This document shows positions 21,116 through 29,101 of a stretch of 64,000 nt of DNA, piece after piece. Position 1 is the first letter of the stretch. Each line of letters starts with the position of its first letter. The position numbers were made by a program, and so were the translations under genes. The DNA comes from Hyphomicrobiales bacterium (GTDB lineage: Bacteria; Pseudomonadota; Alphaproteobacteria; Rhizobiales; Beijerinckiaceae): assembly GCA_028869185.1 (NCBI GenBank), contig JAGWTA010000003.1, positions 62,001 through 126,000 on the forward strand, read 5' to 3'. The notes beneath the pieces are model-generated. The model made no database searches. It was not told the DNA's origin and saw only the letters and a list, made by a program, of their open reading frames with translations.

Positions 21116-21645
21116 TTTCTGCGTATCCGCACATAAAGCGCCCCGGCGCCGCCGTGCCGCTGTGCGGCCGCGCCGAAACCCGCGATGCTGGCGCGCAGGC
21201 GCGGATCGGCGAGCCAAAGCGGAACCTGACGGCGCAGCACGCCGAAATCGCCAAAAAAGGGGTCGTCGTTCTTTCCGGCGCCCTTGCCCGCCCCCTTGCC
21301 GGTGACGATGAGCACAAGGCGCATGCCGGCCCGATGGGCGCCGGCGATGAAATCCATGACGCGCTGGTGGGCCTGAGCGACCGTCAAGCCATGCAGATCG
21401 AGCCGGGCCTCGATCGGCGCGCGGCCCCGTTCAAGGTCGCGCAGCGCGCGGCGGTCTAAATCGACCAATGGTTTGACAGCAGGGCGTTGGGGCCTGACTT
21501 CGGCATAGCTGTGGGCGACTTGCGGCGTGGGCTTTGCGGGCGGCGGCTCAGGCGCGGCGGCGGGGCGCGGCCGGCGCGGCTTCACGCTCGCCGTCACCAG
21601 CCGCCACAATTCCCATTCCTCCGGCGTGAGGCGTCGCTGATTCAT
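21112..21645 (-). CDS. Smr/MutS2-type endonuclease domain protein
   Basis: A 177-residue protein. A Pro/Ala-rich N-terminal linker leads to a C-terminal Smr domain with LDLHG (82-86), HQRVMDFIAGA, VTGKG near 113 and GGAGALYVRIRR at the end. Smr domains nick DNA or cleave RNA; the LDLHG and xTGxG motifs are intact. In alphaproteobacteria this gene normally follows mltA, as here, where the start overlaps the mltA stop by 4 nt. Confidence 0.9.
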   Translation of the reverse strand: MNQRRLTPEEWELWRLVTASVKPRRPRPAAAPEPPPAKPTPQVAHSYAEVRPQRPAVKPLVDLDRRALRDLERGRAPIEARLDLHGLTVAQAHQRVMDFIAGAHRAGMRLVLIVTGKGAGKGAGKNDDPFFGDFGVLRRQVPLWLADPRLRASIAGFGAAAQRHGGAGALYVRIRRK

Positions 21646-22727
21646 ATCGGAAGGAATATGACGAAGCGCGCGGAATGGCGAATATTGCCTGCCGCCGCGC
21701 CAGCCTTGTCGCCGGTGCCGATGAACAGGTCGCCGCGCGCCGGACCGATGATCGCCGAGCCCGTATCCTGTGCGATCCAGAGACGGCCCTTTCGGGCGGA
21801 CAGACTGGCGTGGGGAATGTCCGCCTCGATCCACACGGGCGCGCCATAGGGCCAGAGGTTTCGATCGACAGCCAGCGAGCGCAGCGGCGTCAGCGGCACG
21901 CCTTGCGCGCCAATGGGGCCGGACGCAGCGCCAAGCGCCGGGTCGATGCGGAAAAAGATATAGGATTCATTGCGCTGCATGACGGCGCGGGCGCGCTCGC
22001 CCGGCTTCAGCCCATTGTCGCGCAGCCATTGCTTGAGGCGCGCCAGCGACATTTCCGTCACGCTCATGGCGCCGTCGGCGATCAGCGCCTTGCCGATGGA
22101 GGAATAGGGTCGGCCGTTGCGCCCGTCATAGACGATGCGCAGGCCCTGGCCGTCGGGCAGGCGCACCCGCGCCGAGCCCTGCACCTGTATGAAGAACAGT
22201 TCAACCGGATCGCGCAGCCAGCAGATGGGGCGGGTGTGGGCGGCGATGGCGCCAGCCTCGATCTCCGCGCGCGTCGGATAGGGCTCGAGCCCGCCATCGG
22301 CGCGGCGGCGCGCTCCTTCGATGCGCGGATTCCAGCCTGGCGGCGCATCGGCGCCGCGCAGGTCGATCAGATCGTCCGGCCGCGCCAGCATCGGCGTTGA
22401 AAATGCTGGCGTTTGCTCCAGCGACCCATCCACTTCGGGTTCGTAATAGCCGGTGAGAAATCCCTCTCCGCCGGCCTCGTCCTTCGGCGAGACGAGGTGG
22501 GGCTTGAAACGGCTTTCGAAAAAGGCGCGGGCGGAACCGGCGGCGGGTTGCTGCAGCGCCTGCGCCATGATTTCGCGCAATTGCGGGGAGGCGGACAGGC
22601 CGCGGCGCAATTCGGGCAGCGCGTTCATGACCGCGTCCGCCGATTTGCGGAAGACTGGCCAGGCGCCCTCCGCCTCGGCGTCCGACCAGCCGGGGAGATC
22701 GGCGAAGGCGAGCGGCGTCAGTTTCAT
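21642..22727 (-). CDS. mltA: Membrane-bound lytic murein transglycosylase A
   Basis: A 361-residue MltA-family enzyme cleaving peptidoglycan to 1,6-anhydro-muropeptides. The MltA domain includes GFLTGYYEPEVDGS near 109 and QVQGSARVRLPDG near 185; the C-terminal 3D domain has the catalytic Asp region WIAQDTGSAIIGPARGDLFIGTG. There is no obvious lipobox at the chosen start; the first residues (KLTPLAFADLPGW) are already family sequence, so either secretion uses another route or the signal is missed upstream. It follows the Tim44-like gene by 3 nt and overlaps smr. Confidence 0.93.
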   Translation of the reverse strand: MKLTPLAFADLPGWSDAEAEGAWPVFRKSADAVMNALPELRRGLSASPQLREIMAQALQQPAAGSARAFFESRFKPHLVSPKDEAGGEGFLTGYYEPEVDGSLEQTPAFSTPMLARPDDLIDLRGADAPPGWNPRIEGARRRADGGLEPYPTRAEIEAGAIAAHTRPICWLRDPVELFFIQVQGSARVRLPDGQGLRIVYDGRNGRPYSSIGKALIADGAMSVTEMSLARLKQWLRDNGLKPGERARAVMQRNESYIFFRIDPALGAASGPIGAQGVPLTPLRSLAVDRNLWPYGAPVWIEADIPHASLSARKGRLWIAQDTGSAIIGPARGDLFIGTGDKAGAAAGNIRHSARFVIFLPI

Positions 22728-22730
22728 GGC

Positions 22731-23396
22731 TCAGGCCGCCTGCGTCGCGACGAGCTTCCAGTTGGGGTCGGGCGAAGCGATGGGTCGCGCGAAAGCCCAG
22801 ACGTCGTCGGCGTCGACGACTTTCTGGGGATCGCCCGAGATGACCGCGCCGGAGGCGTCGCGCACGCAGGCGATCATCTTGGCGGCGATGCGCACCCCGA
22901 TATGGGCGACGCCGTCTTTCAGCGAAGCTTCGACAATGCGCGTGGAATCAAGGCCTACGAAGCGCGTTTCGGCCGTTTCTCCGGCTTTGGCGCGCGCGTC
23001 GAGCACATGCGCGAAGCTATCGAACACCTCGGGACTGAGCAGGTTCGTCAGCGTTTTGCGGTCGCCCTTGGCGAAAGCCGTCACGATCATCTCATAGGCC
23101 GAACCGGCGCCGGCGACGAATTTCGCCGCATCGAACGAGCGGTCGGCCGCCGCAATGTCCGCCAGCCCCTGACGGACCTGATCGGCATCGGCGAAGCGCG
23201 CAAAATCTTCCGGCTTGGGCGCGACGGCCGGGCGCAGGGGCGCAGCGCCCGGCAAAGGCCCGGAGCCGGCCCGCGCGGCGGCGCGCGGGGGCGCGCGATC
23301 GATCTCGACGCGCTGGCCCAGCACCGACTTCAGCTTCCAGACGACAAAGATCGCCAGAAGCGCAAAAATGACGGTGACGGGATCCAGGCCTTGCAT
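22731..23396 (-). CDS. Tim44/TimA-like inner-membrane protein
   Basis: A 221-residue protein with one N-terminal transmembrane helix (6-20, VTVIFALLAIFVVWKL), an Ala/Pro-rich linker, and a C-terminal Tim44-like domain of NTF2 fold (about 85-220), recognisable by YEMIVTAFAKGDRKTLTNLLSPEVFDSF. In mitochondria the domain docks on the import motor; bacterial relatives are anchored to the inner membrane and some bind periplasmic or cytosolic proteins. In Rhizobiales it typically lies between secB and mltA, as here. The start MQGLDP lacks a strong ribosome site. Confidence 0.88.
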   Translation of the reverse strand: MQGLDPVTVIFALLAIFVVWKLKSVLGQRVEIDRAPPRAAARAGSGPLPGAAPLRPAVAPKPEDFARFADADQVRQGLADIAAADRSFDAAKFVAGAGSAYEMIVTAFAKGDRKTLTNLLSPEVFDSFAHVLDARAKAGETAETRFVGLDSTRIVEASLKDGVAHIGVRIAAKMIACVRDASGAVISGDPQKVVDADDVWAFARPIASPDPNWKLVATQAA

Positions 23397-23565
23397 AGCA
23401 TTCTCGACGTTTCGGAGCTGTGTCGATTCGCTCCTGTCCCAACTAGATAGGCCGCGGTCGCCCCGCCCGCCAGTGCGGGCCATCCTTGTTCGCGCCGCAC
23501 AAAGGTGCTAGGCGGCGCTGGTCGAATTCAGGGGCCGTTTCCGGCTCCCAACGGAGTAACGCACA

Positions 23566-24042
23566 ATGGCCGAAGGCAACGGCGCCAGCGCCCCCAACGC
23601 CGCCCCGCAGATCAACACGCTCACGCAATATACGAAGGATTTCTCCTTCGAGAATCCGAACGCGCCCCGCTCGCTCGGACCGCAGGAGCGTCAGCCCAAC
23701 ATTTCCGTGCAGGTGAACGTCAACGCCAACCAGCTCTCGGACACCGATTACGAGGTGCTTCTGAAACTGGAAGGCGCGGCCGGCGAAGGCGCCAACACCC
23801 TGTTTCGCTTCGATCTGGAATATGGCGGCGTGTTCAAGATGCTGAACATTCCGCAGGACCAGCTGCACCCGGTCGTGATGATCGAATGCCCGCGCATCCT
23901 GTTTCCGTTCGCGCGCCAGATCGTCGCCGAAGCCGTGCGCAACGGCGGCTTCCCGCCGCTCTATCTCGACCCGATCGATTTCGCCGCGCTTTACATGCAG
24001 CGCGTTTCCGAAATGCAGGGCGAGCAGCCGCCGGTGGCCTGA
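23566..24042 (+). CDS. secB: Protein-export chaperone SecB
   Basis: A 158-residue tetrameric chaperone that holds preproteins unfolded for SecA. Core sequence [72 protein letters not shown] is diagnostic. The Ala/Asn-rich N-terminal extension is common in alphaproteobacteria. It is divergent from the Tim44-like gene with a 169-nt gap and is followed by a strong terminator shared with the convergent GGDEF-EAL gene. Confidence 0.97.
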   Translation: MAEGNGASAPNAAPQINTLTQYTKDFSFENPNAPRSLGPQERQPNISVQVNVNANQLSDTDYEVLLKLEGAAGEGANTLFRFDLEYGGVFKMLNIPQDQLHPVVMIECPRILFPFARQIVAEAVRNGGFPPLYLDPIDFAALYMQRVSEMQGEQPPVA

Positions 24043-24055
24043 GGCGGCGCGAAAA

Positions 24056-24081
24056 AAAAGCGCGCCAAAAGGCGCGCTTTT
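24056..24081. terminator. Bidirectional intrinsic terminator
   Basis: AAAAGCGCGCC (24056-24066) pairs with GGCGCGCTTTT (24071-24081) around AAAA. A-runs and T-runs flank both sides, so it can end both secB and the convergent GGDEF-EAL gene. Confidence 0.9.
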
Positions 24082-24097
24082 CGTTCAGGCCGCTGTT

Positions 24098-25990
24098 TCA
24101 GGCCGCCGATTGCTTGTGGAAGAAGCGCGACTCCAGACTGTCGATGATCTTGATCAGTTCGGGCTGGGGTTGCGGCATGCTGAAGAGGTGACCCTGCACC
24201 TCCGTGCAGCCTTCGCTGATCACATATTCCAGCTGCTCGATCGTCTCGACGCCCTCGGCTGTCGCGCCGATGCCAAGGTTGACGCTGAGCCCGACGGCGG
24301 CGCGCACGATGGCGCGGCTGCCGGCATGGCTTTCCATATCGCGCACGAATGACTGATCGATTTTCACCTTGTCGAAGTGGAAATCGCGGAAATAGCCAAG
24401 GCCGGTGTAGCCGGTGCCGAAATCGTCGAGCGAAACGCGCACGCCAAGATCGCGGAGGCGCCCGAGGGTCGAGAGATTCTTGACATTGTTGCCGAAGAAA
24501 ACCGCTTCGGTGATTTCAAGCTCGAGGCGGCCAGGTTGCAGGCCCGAGCTGCGCAGCGCCTCATCGACCAGCATCACCAGTCGGCCGTCGCGGAATTGCG
24601 CGGCGGAAAGGTTGACGGACACGCCAATGTGATCGGGCCATTGGCGCGCATCGAGGCAGGCGCGGCGGATCGCCCATTCGCCGAGCTGCACGATGAGGCC
24701 TGTTTCTTCAGCCAGCGTGATGAATTCAACCGGCGGAACAAAACCGCGCGTGGGATGAATCCAGCGCATCAGCGCCTCGACGCTGATGACCTTCTTCTGC
24801 GTGAGATCGATGACAGGCTGATAGTAAAGCTGGAACTCGTTGTGCTGCAGCGCACGGCGCAGGTCGATTTCGAGCGCGCGGCGCTTTTCGAGCTGCAGGC
24901 TCATTTCGGTTTCAAAAAAGCGATAGACGCCACGGCCGTCCGATTTGGCGCGATACATCGCCAGATCGGCTTCCTTCATCAGACCGCGCGTGTCGCTGTC
25001 GCCGCCCGAGAGCACGCCGATGCCGATGCTGGCGCCGACATAGACCTGATTGCCCTCGATGACATGGCCGCCGCTGATCATGTTGATGATCTTCTGTGCG
25101 AGCGCCGCCGCCGTCGAATAGGGTTCGGCCGAAGAATGGATGATCGCGAATTCGTCGCCGCCAAGACGCGCGCAGAAATCGCTCGCTCCCACGCATTGCG
25201 TGAGATGCTTGGCGACGTCGCACAGCAATGCGTCGCCGATCGCATGACCCAGTGTGTCGTTGACGTTCTTGAACCCGTCGAGATCGAGGAAGAGCAGCGC
25301 CAGTTGCTCGCCGCAATTGCGCGCGGAATCGCGGCGTTCGTTCAATTGCTGGTCGAAGTAGAAACGGTTCGCAAGACCCGTCAGCGTGTCGTGATGGGCG
25401 AGATACGCGATCTTGTCCTCGGTCGCGATGCGGCGTTCGACTTCCTCCCGGATGGCGGCGTTGGCTTCGACGAGTTCGGCGCTGCGCTCGAGAATGCGCG
25501 TTTCGAGACTTGCCTTCGACGAGATCAGATCCGTGTTGAGATTGCGCAGCGTTGCTTCGGCGCGGCGACGCTCGATCTGCGTATTGACGCGCGCCAGGGC
25601 AATGGAAAAATCGACCGGCTTGGTGATGTAATCATTGGCGCCGAGCTTCAACGCATCGACGACGTCTTCCGACTGGCTCTTGGCGGTCACCATGATGACC
25701 GGCAGTTCGGAAGCCGAGCGCGTTTTGCGGATTTCGCGCAGCACTTCCGTGCCATCGAGGTCTGGCATCATCACGTCGAGCAGAACGACGTCGAAATGAC
25801 GGTCCTTGAGAATCTCGAGCGCGGCAAGACCGCCATCGGCCTCTTCGATCTCGAAACCGCGGCGTTTGAAACGGCGCGCCAGAACGTCGCGATTGTCGGC
25901 GAGATCGTCGACGATCAGCAGGCGCCCGCTGGGCGTTGCGGCAGGAATTGCGGCCGCGGCGGCATTTCGCGCGTTGTTGTGGATATTCAT
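24098..25990 (-). CDS. Response regulator with GGDEF and EAL domains
   Basis: A 630-residue c-di-GMP signalling protein. Residues 22-140 form a receiver domain: acidic pair Asp28-Asp29, phospho-acceptor Asp72 (LLDVMMPD), Thr102 and Lys124 (ITKPVD). A coiled-coil linker (140-195) leads to GGDEF (intact at 277-281) and EAL (VEAL at 404-407; DDFGTGY, KIDQSF, AEGVET all present). The I-site position before GGDEF reads GASD rather than RxxD, so product inhibition is probably lost. Both cyclase and phosphodiesterase activity look possible. It starts 13 nt after the stop of the histidine kinase upstream (AAGGAAA ribosome site), so that kinase is its likely partner. Confidence 0.93.
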   Translation of the reverse strand: MNIHNNARNAAAAAIPAATPSGRLLIVDDLADNRDVLARRFKRRGFEIEEADGGLAALEILKDRHFDVVLLDVMMPDLDGTEVLREIRKTRSASELPVIMVTAKSQSEDVVDALKLGANDYITKPVDFSIALARVNTQIERRRAEATLRNLNTDLISSKASLETRILERSAELVEANAAIREEVERRIATEDKIAYLAHHDTLTGLANRFYFDQQLNERRDSARNCGEQLALLFLDLDGFKNVNDTLGHAIGDALLCDVAKHLTQCVGASDFCARLGGDEFAIIHSSAEPYSTAAALAQKIINMISGGHVIEGNQVYVGASIGIGVLSGGDSDTRGLMKEADLAMYRAKSDGRGVYRFFETEMSLQLEKRRALEIDLRRALQHNEFQLYYQPVIDLTQKKVISVEALMRWIHPTRGFVPPVEFITLAEETGLIVQLGEWAIRRACLDARQWPDHIGVSVNLSAAQFRDGRLVMLVDEALRSSGLQPGRLELEITEAVFFGNNVKNLSTLGRLRDLGVRVSLDDFGTGYTGLGYFRDFHFDKVKIDQSFVRDMESHAGSRAIVRAAVGLSVNLGIGATAEGVETIEQLEYVISEGCTEVQGHLFSMPQPQPELIKIIDSLESRFFHKQSAA

Positions 25991-26003
25991 CGCAATTTCC
26001 TTT

Positions 26004-27425
26004 TCAGGCCGCCGCAGCAGCAGCAGCGATAAGACTATCGATTGAACGCACCGGAACCTCTTTCTGCCTGGTCAGAATCGCCGGAACGCGAATTGTGAAA
26101 CTGGAGCCGTGGCCGAGTTCGCTCTCGGCGGAGATTGCGCCGCCCATGAGCGCGCAAAGCTTCTGGCTGAGCGCCAGACCAAGACCTGTTCCCTGTCTCT
26201 TGCGGGCGCGGTCGGGATTGATCTGGCGAAAATCCTGAAACAGATTCTTGAGGTCATCCGCAGCGATGCCGATGCCCGTATCGCGCACCTCGACCTCGAT
26301 CCAGTCGCCCGCAGGCGTCGCGTGGCGGCGGCACGACAAGGTGATGACGCCTTTCGAGGTAAATTTCGCGGCGTTGCTGATGAGGTTCAGAATCGACTGG
26401 CGCAGGCGCAATTCGTCCGACTCCATGACGCCGACATCGGATGCGACCTTGATTTCGAGCCGCGCGCCGCTTTGCGAAATCAGCGGCGACGAGGTCGCCA
26501 CGACATCGTCGATCAATTGCCGGACGTTGAATTCGGCGACGTGCAGTTCGAACTGATTGGATTCGATCTGCGAAATATCGAGAATGTCGGTCAGCAGCGA
26601 GAGAAGGTGCTTGCCTGCAGCGTTGATGCGGCGCAGATCCTTGAAGCGCTCGCTGTCCTGCGAAAGCTCGGCCTCCTCCTGAAGGATTTCGCTATAGCCG
26701 ATCACCGCATTCAGCGGAGTGCGCAATTCATGGCTCATCTTGGCGAGGAAGGCGGATTTCTCGCGGTTGGCGCGCTCGGCCTTGTCGCGCGCGGCGGCCA
26801 GACGCTCCGAAGTCTGGCGATGACGCAACGCCTCGCGCTCGAACGCCGATTCCGACGACAGCAGCAAGCCATAATAGATCGCCATCCAGGCCATATAGAC
26901 GGTGGCGCTGCCGACCGACACGAAGCCGACCCAGATCATCTTGTCCATGGGCACGCGATGGGGAAGATCGCCGACATAGGCCCAGGTCGCGATGAAAGCG
27001 GCCACGTTGAACACGAAGATCGCCAGCACATGCAGCGGACGGTCGTGCAGATAGAAAAAGCCGTTGGCCAGAGCGATCAGCAACCACGGCAGGAACGGCG
27101 AGGAAACGCCGCCATAGTTATAGGCGCCATAAAGCGTGATGGCGCACAGGAATTGCAGGGAGAGATAAGCGACAAGTTCGAGATTGCCGGTCGCGCGCAG
27201 CAGCAGCGGAAGGAACCAGAAACTCGCGATGCCGCCTGCGATCAAATAGAGATGGGCGCCGCGATCGGGATCGGCCGCGGCAAGGAAGAAGACGATCGAA
27301 AAGGCCGACATCGGGCCCAGAACATGGGTGAAAACAAAGTTCCGCGCGCGTCCGAGATCGGCTTTTGAACGCCGCGAGGGATCGGGAATGAACCAATCAA
27401 CATATTTGAACTGGGGCGAACCCAT
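26004..27425 (-). CDS. Six-TM sensor histidine kinase A
   Basis: A 473-residue kinase. The N-terminal 190 residues carry about six hydrophobic helices with a conserved turn GGVSSPFLPW (105-114) also present in the paralogue at 27663-29060. A helical linker leads to HisKA with His232 (MSHELRTPLNAVIGYSEIL) and a HATPase_c domain with N-box NLISNAAKF, G1 DTGIGI and G2 GTGLGLALS. No periplasmic sensory domain is present, so the ligand is probably hydrophobic and sensed within the membrane, as proposed for CqsS. ATG 27425 is used; a TTG two codons earlier is in frame. It probably phosphorylates the downstream GGDEF-EAL regulator. Confidence 0.92.
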   Translation of the reverse strand: MGSPQFKYVDWFIPDPSRRSKADLGRARNFVFTHVLGPMSAFSIVFFLAAADPDRGAHLYLIAGGIASFWFLPLLLRATGNLELVAYLSLQFLCAITLYGAYNYGGVSSPFLPWLLIALANGFFYLHDRPLHVLAIFVFNVAAFIATWAYVGDLPHRVPMDKMIWVGFVSVGSATVYMAWMAIYYGLLLSSESAFEREALRHRQTSERLAAARDKAERANREKSAFLAKMSHELRTPLNAVIGYSEILQEEAELSQDSERFKDLRRINAAGKHLLSLLTDILDISQIESNQFELHVAEFNVRQLIDDVVATSSPLISQSGARLEIKVASDVGVMESDELRLRQSILNLISNAAKFTSKGVITLSCRRHATPAGDWIEVEVRDTGIGIAADDLKNLFQDFRQINPDRARKRQGTGLGLALSQKLCALMGGAISAESELGHGSSFTIRVPAILTRQKEVPVRSIDSLIAAAAAAA

Positions 27426-27662
27426 GAGCAATTACACCGTCTTACGCCTAACGTAAGCACTATGGCGTTCGGCGCGGTAATAATTGGTGAACGCAGGGGT
27501 TCAAGTTCGAACATCGTTAAAAATCAGAAACAATTCAAATTTTCTAAACCATCGCCGCATTTCCGGTGTTTTTGCGGACCGGACAACATTCCCTTCACCA
27601 TCTCGCTTAGGCGGCCGGTAATGCGCCGCATTTTACAAAATCGGGAAATTCTCGGGGCTTGC
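27426..27662. promoter_or_regulatory. Divergent control region between two sensor kinases
   Basis: This 237-nt AT-richer region must hold promoters for both arms of the signalling locus. A palindrome CTTACG-CCTAA-CGTAAG lies at 27441-27457, 15 nt before kinase A, and GTTCGAAC at 27506-27513. These are candidate operators. I could not identify a convincing sigma-70 promoter for either gene. Confidence 0.5.
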
Positions 27663-29060
27663 ATGTCTGCAAATCTTTTCTTCCACCGCGCGATCAACTG
27701 GTTCATTCCAGCAAAACTCCTGCGCGATCGCGAAACGCGCGCCCGCGCCCGCATGTTCATGTTCAGCCACATGTTCGGGCCGTTCCTGGGCAATGTCATC
27801 CCCGGCTATCTTTACTGGGTCGAAGGTTCGACAACGACGAAGCCGATCGTGCTCGCGGTGTCGATCTGCTCGTTCTGGGTGTTTCCGTTCCTTCTGAAAT
27901 ATACGGGCGCCTACACGTTCCTTTCCTATCTCTCGATCCAGAACCTGCTCTTCGCGATCCTGTGGGGTTGCTACTATTACGGCGGGTTTTCCTCGCCGTT
28001 TCTCCCCTGGCTGGTGACGGTTCCGCTGCTGGCGTTTTTCTATCTCGACGCCAGCATCAAGAACAGCGTCGCGATCCTTCTGCAGATCGGCGTCAACATC
28101 GCGATCTTCGTCGGCTTGTCGGCATTGTGGGGCTTTCCGCATCTCGTCAGCCTCGAGAGCATGCACGTCATCGGCACGATTTCGACGCTCGCCGCTTCGG
28201 TCTACGTGTCGATGATGGCGCTGTTTTACGCCGGCATCCTCACCTCGCAGAGCGAGCTCGAAGCCGAAGTGAACAAGCATCTCGAAACCGCGAAGGAACT
28301 GTCCGAAGCGACGACGCAGGCCGAACGCGCCAACACCGCAAAATCGGAATTTCTGGCCAAGATGAGCCATGAATTGCGCACGCCGCTGAACGCCGTCATC
28401 GGCTACAGCCAGATCCTGCTCGAAGACAGCGAAGCAGAAGGCGACACCGCCAGCGTCGAGGATCTGAACAAGATTTACGCCGCCGGCCGTCACCTGCTTT
28501 CGCTGGTTAACGCCATTCTCGATCTCTCGAAGATCGAGGCCGGCCGCATGGAAGTGTTTCCGGAAGTTTTCGCGATGGGCTCGTTCCTCAATCGCTCCTG
28601 CGAGCGCTGGGCAAACGACCCGCGCCTGGCTGATCGCAAGATCGCCGTGCGCACCGGCTCGTTCTCCGGCGTGATGGAGGCGGACGCCGTGAAGCTCGAA
28701 CAAGTCATCGATCTTCTGATCGACAATGCGGTGCGCTATGCGCCGACCTCCGACATCGAGATCAACGCGGCGCGCAGACCGTCTGGCGAAATCGCGCTGA
28801 CGATCGCCGATCGCGGCCCCGGCGTTTCTGCGGCGCTCATGCCGACCCTGTTCGAAACGTTCAGCGATGCGCATGGCGCAAGCGGCGCTGGCGCGGGTCT
28901 TGGTCTGCCGCTGGCCTTCCGCCTGTGTCGCCTCATGCGCGCCACGCTCGATGTCATGTCGAGCAGCGACGGCGGAACAATTGTCGAAATTCTGATGCCT
29001 GCCCGATATCACGCGCAGGCGACGAGTCCAGCACAGGCGCCGACGGCGAAGGCTGCGTAA
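27663..29060 (+). CDS. Six-TM sensor histidine kinase B (paralogue of A)
   Basis: A 465-residue kinase with the same plan as kinase A: six N-terminal hydrophobic helices, the turn GGFSSPFLPW (107-116), a coiled linker, HisKA with His236 (MSHELRTPLNAVIGYSQIL) and a HATPase_c domain. Its ATPase motifs are less canonical than those of A: N-box LLIDNAVRYAP, G1 DRGPGVS, G2 GAGAGLGLPLA. The frame is open 67 codons further upstream; MSANLFF was chosen because it aligns with the start of kinase A. No receiver domain or regulator follows; instead the alpha-oxoamine synthase starts 37 nt downstream, so it is a candidate sensor of the synthase product. Confidence 0.9.
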   Translation: MSANLFFHRAINWFIPAKLLRDRETRARARMFMFSHMFGPFLGNVIPGYLYWVEGSTTTKPIVLAVSICSFWVFPFLLKYTGAYTFLSYLSIQNLLFAILWGCYYYGGFSSPFLPWLVTVPLLAFFYLDASIKNSVAILLQIGVNIAIFVGLSALWGFPHLVSLESMHVIGTISTLAASVYVSMMALFYAGILTSQSELEAEVNKHLETAKELSEATTQAERANTAKSEFLAKMSHELRTPLNAVIGYSQILLEDSEAEGDTASVEDLNKIYAAGRHLLSLVNAILDLSKIEAGRMEVFPEVFAMGSFLNRSCERWANDPRLADRKIAVRTGSFSGVMEADAVKLEQVIDLLIDNAVRYAPTSDIEINAARRPSGEIALTIADRGPGVSAALMPTLFETFSDAHGASGAGAGLGLPLAFRLCRLMRATLDVMSSSDGGTIVEILMPARYHAQATSPAQAPTAKAA

Positions 29061-29080
29061 TTTTTGGATCACGCGTACTT

Positions 29081-29101
29081 ATGAGTGGAGCAAAACAGTG
29101 A
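29081..29101 (+). other. Six-codon leader ORF overlapping the synthase start
   Basis: ATG at 29081 opens a frame MSGAKQ ending in TGA 29099-29101. The TGA overlaps the GTG start of the synthase (GTGA). GGAG inside it is the synthase ribosome site. This could couple or buffer synthase translation, but a chance ATG is possible. Confidence 0.35.
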
